Shown here piece after piece: positions 60,819 to 64,000 of a stretch of 64,000 nucleotides of DNA; position 1 is the stretch's first letter, and the number at the start of each line of letters is the position of its first letter. The notes under the pieces were generated by a model. That model had not been told where the DNA came from. It did not search any database and saw nothing but the letters and a program-made list of their open reading frames with translations. A program made the position numbers and the translations under genes. Where the stretch lies: positions 1 to 64,000 of the forward strand of contig JAPPJZ010000074.1 in NCBI GenBank assembly GCA_028874365.1, given 5' to 3'. This DNA is from Chloroflexota bacterium. GTDB lineage: Bacteria > Chloroflexota > Dehalococcoidia > Bin125.

Positions 60819-61715
60819 CTAGAGCAGGATGCGCTTCGGCGCGCCCGAGGGTTGGCGGCGGAAGTTGTCGATCAGCAGGCGCTGGCGGCCCTGGTCGATG
60901 ATCCACTGTCCCCGGCAGCGGCGCTGATCGTCGAGGATCGTCTGGCTCTGCCTGTGTAGGCGCTGGTACTCCTGCCGATCATCCGACTCGACGCCGAACA
61001 GTCCGCTGCCGACGGCGAATCGACATTGACGATCCTGGATCGTGATCTGCCAGCCGAGCAGCAGTTGGGCCCAGCCGAGATGGAAGGCTTCGTCGGCCCA
61101 GTTGACGAGGAAGCGCTTGTCGTGCGAGCCGTCGGCGGTGAGCAGAGCCGACGCGCCGAAGTGGGGACGGGATAGCTCGGAGACGGCGCGATAGGCGTCG
61201 GCGGTTTCGGGCGCCATCGCGATCTGCTGACCGGCCATGTACTGACCCATGCCGATCTCGGTCGCGTGATGCTCGGGGTTGTTGGACCAGGCCTCGCGCA
61301 ACCAGTCTTCGAACTCGATCTGCTCGTCGCCGACGACGGCCTGCTCGGCGCCGAGCCACTCCATCACAGCGCGCATCAGCGGCAGCGTCGCGGAGTAGGA
61401 GGCGCGAGCAGTGAGGGCGCGCGCCTCGAGGCCGCCGGAATACACGCGTGACCAGAACAACAAGGCGGAGGCATAACGCCGGTTGCGGAACGATGATCCA
61501 TAAGACTGTTCGACGATCTTGCGTTGGAGCGTGAAGGCGTCCTGGAGCCAACGCAGGTCGAGCGGCAGCGCGAACGATGTCTCGCGGAAGGCGTCACGGC
61601 GAACCTGCGGTTCATCATCGCGAGGTTTGAGCAGTTCGGGAGTGGCCGAGGGAAAGGTGATCGGCGAGATTCGCTGCCTGGGCGGGTCAGGCGCTCCACT
61701 CGGCTCGGTGGTCAT
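60819..61715 (-). CDS. Conserved hypothetical helical protein
   Basis: ATG 61715 (MTTEPSGAPDPP) overlaps the stop of the preceding gene (ATGA) and gives 298 aa; the upstream half of the track ORF is a shadow. The protein is helix-rich with many Trp and Arg: LRWLQDAFTLQRKIVEQSYGSSF, RRYASALLFWSRVYSGGLEAR, LMRAVMEWLGAEQ, FHLGWAQLLLGWQI. It has the look of a Chloroflexota lineage-specific family without known domain. Translational coupling implies it works with the upstream 183-aa protein. Function unknown. Confidence 0.75.
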   Translation of the reverse strand: MTTEPSGAPDPPRQRISPITFPSATPELLKPRDDEPQVRRDAFRETSFALPLDLRWLQDAFTLQRKIVEQSYGSSFRNRRYASALLFWSRVYSGGLEARALTARASYSATLPLMRAVMEWLGAEQAVVGDEQIEFEDWLREAWSNNPEHHATEIGMGQYMAGQQIAMAPETADAYRAVSELSRPHFGASALLTADGSHDKRFLVNWADEAFHLGWAQLLLGWQITIQDRQCRFAVGSGLFGVESDDRQEYQRLHRQSQTILDDQRRCRGQWIIDQGRQRLLIDNFRRQPSGAPKRILL

Positions 61716-62263
61716 CTCGATCGGTTTCCCGCGTCTCGAGAGGCCAGCAGCGCTTCGAGCCAAGAGAGCAGGCGCTCGCTCTGGGCGTCGACGAAGGGGC
61801 GATCGGGATGCCAGGCCCACAGTTCGCGCACGACCTCCAGCGTTGACCAGGTGCTGCCCTCGCCGCCGTTCGCGATCTGCACCAGCCGGGTTGCCACTTG
61901 TTCGGCATTCCAGACCAGCGGCCGCTCGTAGTCGAGCATGCGGGTTGACTGGGTCAACGCGCGGATCCAGCGCTCGACCGTATCGAACGGGACGCGGCGA
62001 TCCATGAGCAGGGCGCGGAGCGCCAACACCTCTGGCAGATCGACGACGCGGGCCGGCGGTCGATCGGGCGGGGGAACCGGCTCGGGACCGTCGTCCTCCG
62101 GCAGTTGGTCGAGTTCGGACGTCCAGCGCTCGGCGGGTACTCGCCTGAGCTCGTTGTAGACCAGGGCTCCGCCGGAACCGCCGTCCCACCAATCTCGCAG
62201 CCGCTCGTGACGCGTACTGGTGAGTTGGGTGACATCGGAATTGGGCGTCGTCGGGGGAGGCAC
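61712..62263 (-). CDS. Conserved hypothetical protein coupled to the next gene
   Basis: GTG 62263, 183 aa. Composition is that of a real soluble protein: DWWDGGSGGALVYNELRRVP, then a Pro/Asp linker (LPEDDGPEPVPPPDRPP), then helices EVLALRALLMDRRVPFDTVERWIRALTQS and QVATRLVQIANGGEGSTWSTLEVVRELWAWHP. No domain recognised. Its stop is shared with the start of the 298-aa gene. The pair is divergent from the xer gene; about 215 bases separate them. Confidence 0.7.
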   Translation of the reverse strand: MPPPTTPNSDVTQLTSTRHERLRDWWDGGSGGALVYNELRRVPAERWTSELDQLPEDDGPEPVPPPDRPPARVVDLPEVLALRALLMDRRVPFDTVERWIRALTQSTRMLDYERPLVWNAEQVATRLVQIANGGEGSTWSTLEVVRELWAWHPDRPFVDAQSERLLSWLEALLASRDAGNRSR

Positions 62264-62478
62264 GCCGCAAGGTTATCGCAGGTGCTTCTGTTGCGTGTCG
62301 GCGCGAAGTTCTGTTGCGGGAGGGTTACGTGGAATAACTGATAACCGCGATTACGGATGGGCCACGCGTGTTCTGGCAAGCGCTTGCTAGAGCGGATCCA
62401 GCGCCGACACGCGTGGTCGGCGCGGCCAATACCAGCCGTCTACCAATACCGGCGAGCACGAAGGGGCAGCGCAGCGAC

Positions 62479-63405
62479 ATGGAACATGAAATCCAGCAGT
62501 TTCTCACATACATGGCCGCAGAGCGGGGGGCCTCGGCGAATACCATCTCGGCGTATCGCAACGATCTGGCTCAGCTGCGGGCCTACTTCGTCGAGCAGCA
62601 CGCGAAGCTGCACGAGGATGATCCCGCGGCGACGACTCCGATCGAAGAGATCGACGCGGAGCAGCTGCAGGAGTACATCGTTCACCTTCGCGAGCAGCAG
62701 TACGCCGCGGCGACGGTCGCGCGCAAGGTTGCTGCGGTTAAGAGCCTGTTCAGCTACCTGCACGGCGAGAACGTGATCGACGTGAACCCGGCGGAGCAAC
62801 TCAGTTCGCCTCGGGTCGGACGCAGCCTGCCGCGTACGTTGACCGTCCAAGAGGTCGACGCGCTGCTTGAGCAGCCGGGCCGCTGGAACACTCCGGAGGC
62901 GGCTCGCGATCAGGCGATGCTCGAGATGCTGTACGCCACGGGCATGCGGGTCTCCGAGTTCGTCTCGCTGGACCTGTCGTCGATTGAGCTGCAGGGGCAG
63001 CGGGCGTCGGTGCGGTGCGTCGGCAAGGGACGGCGCGAGCGGTTGATTCCGATTCACTCGGCCGCCGTCGCGGCGTTGCATCACTACCTGCAGGAGGCGC
63101 GGCCCAAGCTCGCTCGGGGACGGCGCGAGGTTGCGCTGTTCATCAATCGGCGGGGCGAGCGACTGACGAGGCAGGGCGTCTGGCTGATTATCAAGCACTA
63201 CGCGCAGGAGGCCGGGATCTCGGGGGTGACGCCGCACACGCTGCGTCACAGTTTCGCGACGCATCTGCTGCGCGGCGCTGCTCCGTTGCGCAACGTCCAG
63301 GAGTTGATGGGCCACGCCAACATCTCGACGACGCAGCTGTACACCCAGCTGACTGACGAGCACCTGCGGGACGTCTACGATCGGGCACATCCGCGCGCCA
63401 GCTAG
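62479..63405 (+). CDS. XerC/XerD-type tyrosine recombinase
   Basis: ATG 62479 (MEHEIQQFLTYMAAERG) gives 308 aa, the usual Xer size; the track start adds 37 unlikely residues. N-terminal SAM-like core-binding domain (SANTISAYRNDLAQLRAYF). Catalytic domain: Arg in ATGMRVSEFVSL, Lys in GKGRRERLIP, HxxR in HTLRHSFATHLL, His in LMGHANISTTQLYTQL with the nucleophile Tyr last. It resolves chromosome dimers at dif or acts as a related integrase; full conservation and housekeeping neighbours favour Xer. No dif-like site was located in the window. Confidence 0.93.
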   Translation: MEHEIQQFLTYMAAERGASANTISAYRNDLAQLRAYFVEQHAKLHEDDPAATTPIEEIDAEQLQEYIVHLREQQYAAATVARKVAAVKSLFSYLHGENVIDVNPAEQLSSPRVGRSLPRTLTVQEVDALLEQPGRWNTPEAARDQAMLEMLYATGMRVSEFVSLDLSSIELQGQRASVRCVGKGRRERLIPIHSAAVAALHHYLQEARPKLARGRREVALFINRRGERLTRQGVWLIIKHYAQEAGISGVTPHTLRHSFATHLLRGAAPLRNVQELMGHANISTTQLYTQLTDEHLRDVYDRAHPRAS

Positions 63406-63432
63406 TCCAAGCCGGCCGGCGCACGAGCCTGA

Positions 63433-64000
<568 letters not shown>

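Overview
The window is a 64 kb high-GC bacterial chromosome segment from an organism I cannot name. The ffh-rpsP-KH-rimM block, coproheme-dependent haem genes, many GTG/TTG starts and the type of hypothetical proteins suggest Chloroflexota (Dehalococcoidia or SAR202-like) or a deep actinobacterial relative. That placement is inference. No rRNA, CRISPR array or replication origin was seen.

Left part (0-5.1 kb): small membrane proteins, a lipoprotein and a winged-helix protein of unknown role, then an aspartyl-protease-like pair. From 5.1 to 17.5 kb lies a defence-type island. It holds an MmeI-like type IIL restriction-modification enzyme, an ApeA-like HEPN protein convergent with it, an AbiV/HEPN-like protein, remnants of IS256 and IS630 transposases, and a tightly coupled four-gene cassette: adenine methyltransferase, double-GHKL ATPase/kinase, receiver-like protein, and ComEC-like metallo-beta-lactamase-fold hydrolase. 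I do not recognise that cassette as a described system. From 17.7 to 19.3 kb is a graveyard of broken genes (ThuA, MFS, SAM methyltransferase).

Iron/haem block (19.6-28.0 kb): a haem/siderophore-binding lipoprotein, coproporphyrin ferrochelatase and a coproheme decarboxylase with an in-frame stop run leftward. A divergent operon (imelysin, di-haem oxidoreductase, imelysin, HTTM protein) runs rightward. A palindrome TTGCA-N5-TGCAA sits in the shared regulatory region. Then come a membrane-anchored hypothetical, a one-polypeptide hybrid kinase/OmpR-type regulator with tandem palindromes upstream, and a dimethylformamidase-like two-subunit enzyme.

The most notable region is 34.7-54.4 kb, which appears to be a de novo sterol biosynthesis locus. 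On the minus strand, in order of transcription: 3beta-HSD/SdmB-like reductase, Rieske oxygenase (SdmA-like), ERG24/ERG4-family sterol reductase, CYP51, and a single protein fusing squalene monooxygenase to oxidosqualene cyclase. A sterol 24-C-methyltransferase converges on the 3' end of this operon, and an EXPERA/EBP-like candidate sterol isomerase lies divergently upstream. After a mandelate-racemase-family enzyme and an iron permease, a second module holds an FAD oxidase, a DAF-36/Neverland-like Rieske oxygenase, a P450 fused to a GPP34 (GOLPH3) domain, and an RND/MMPL transporter that could export or move sterols. Together these could take squalene to a C-14- and C-4-demethylated, C-24-alkylated, further oxidised sterol.

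Right end (54.5-64 kb): a peptide-type ABC binding lipoprotein, tRNA-Ala(CGC), rimM, khpA, rpsP, ffh, gap, two conserved hypotheticals, a XerC/D recombinase and the first part of enolase. This is ordinary housekeeping DNA.
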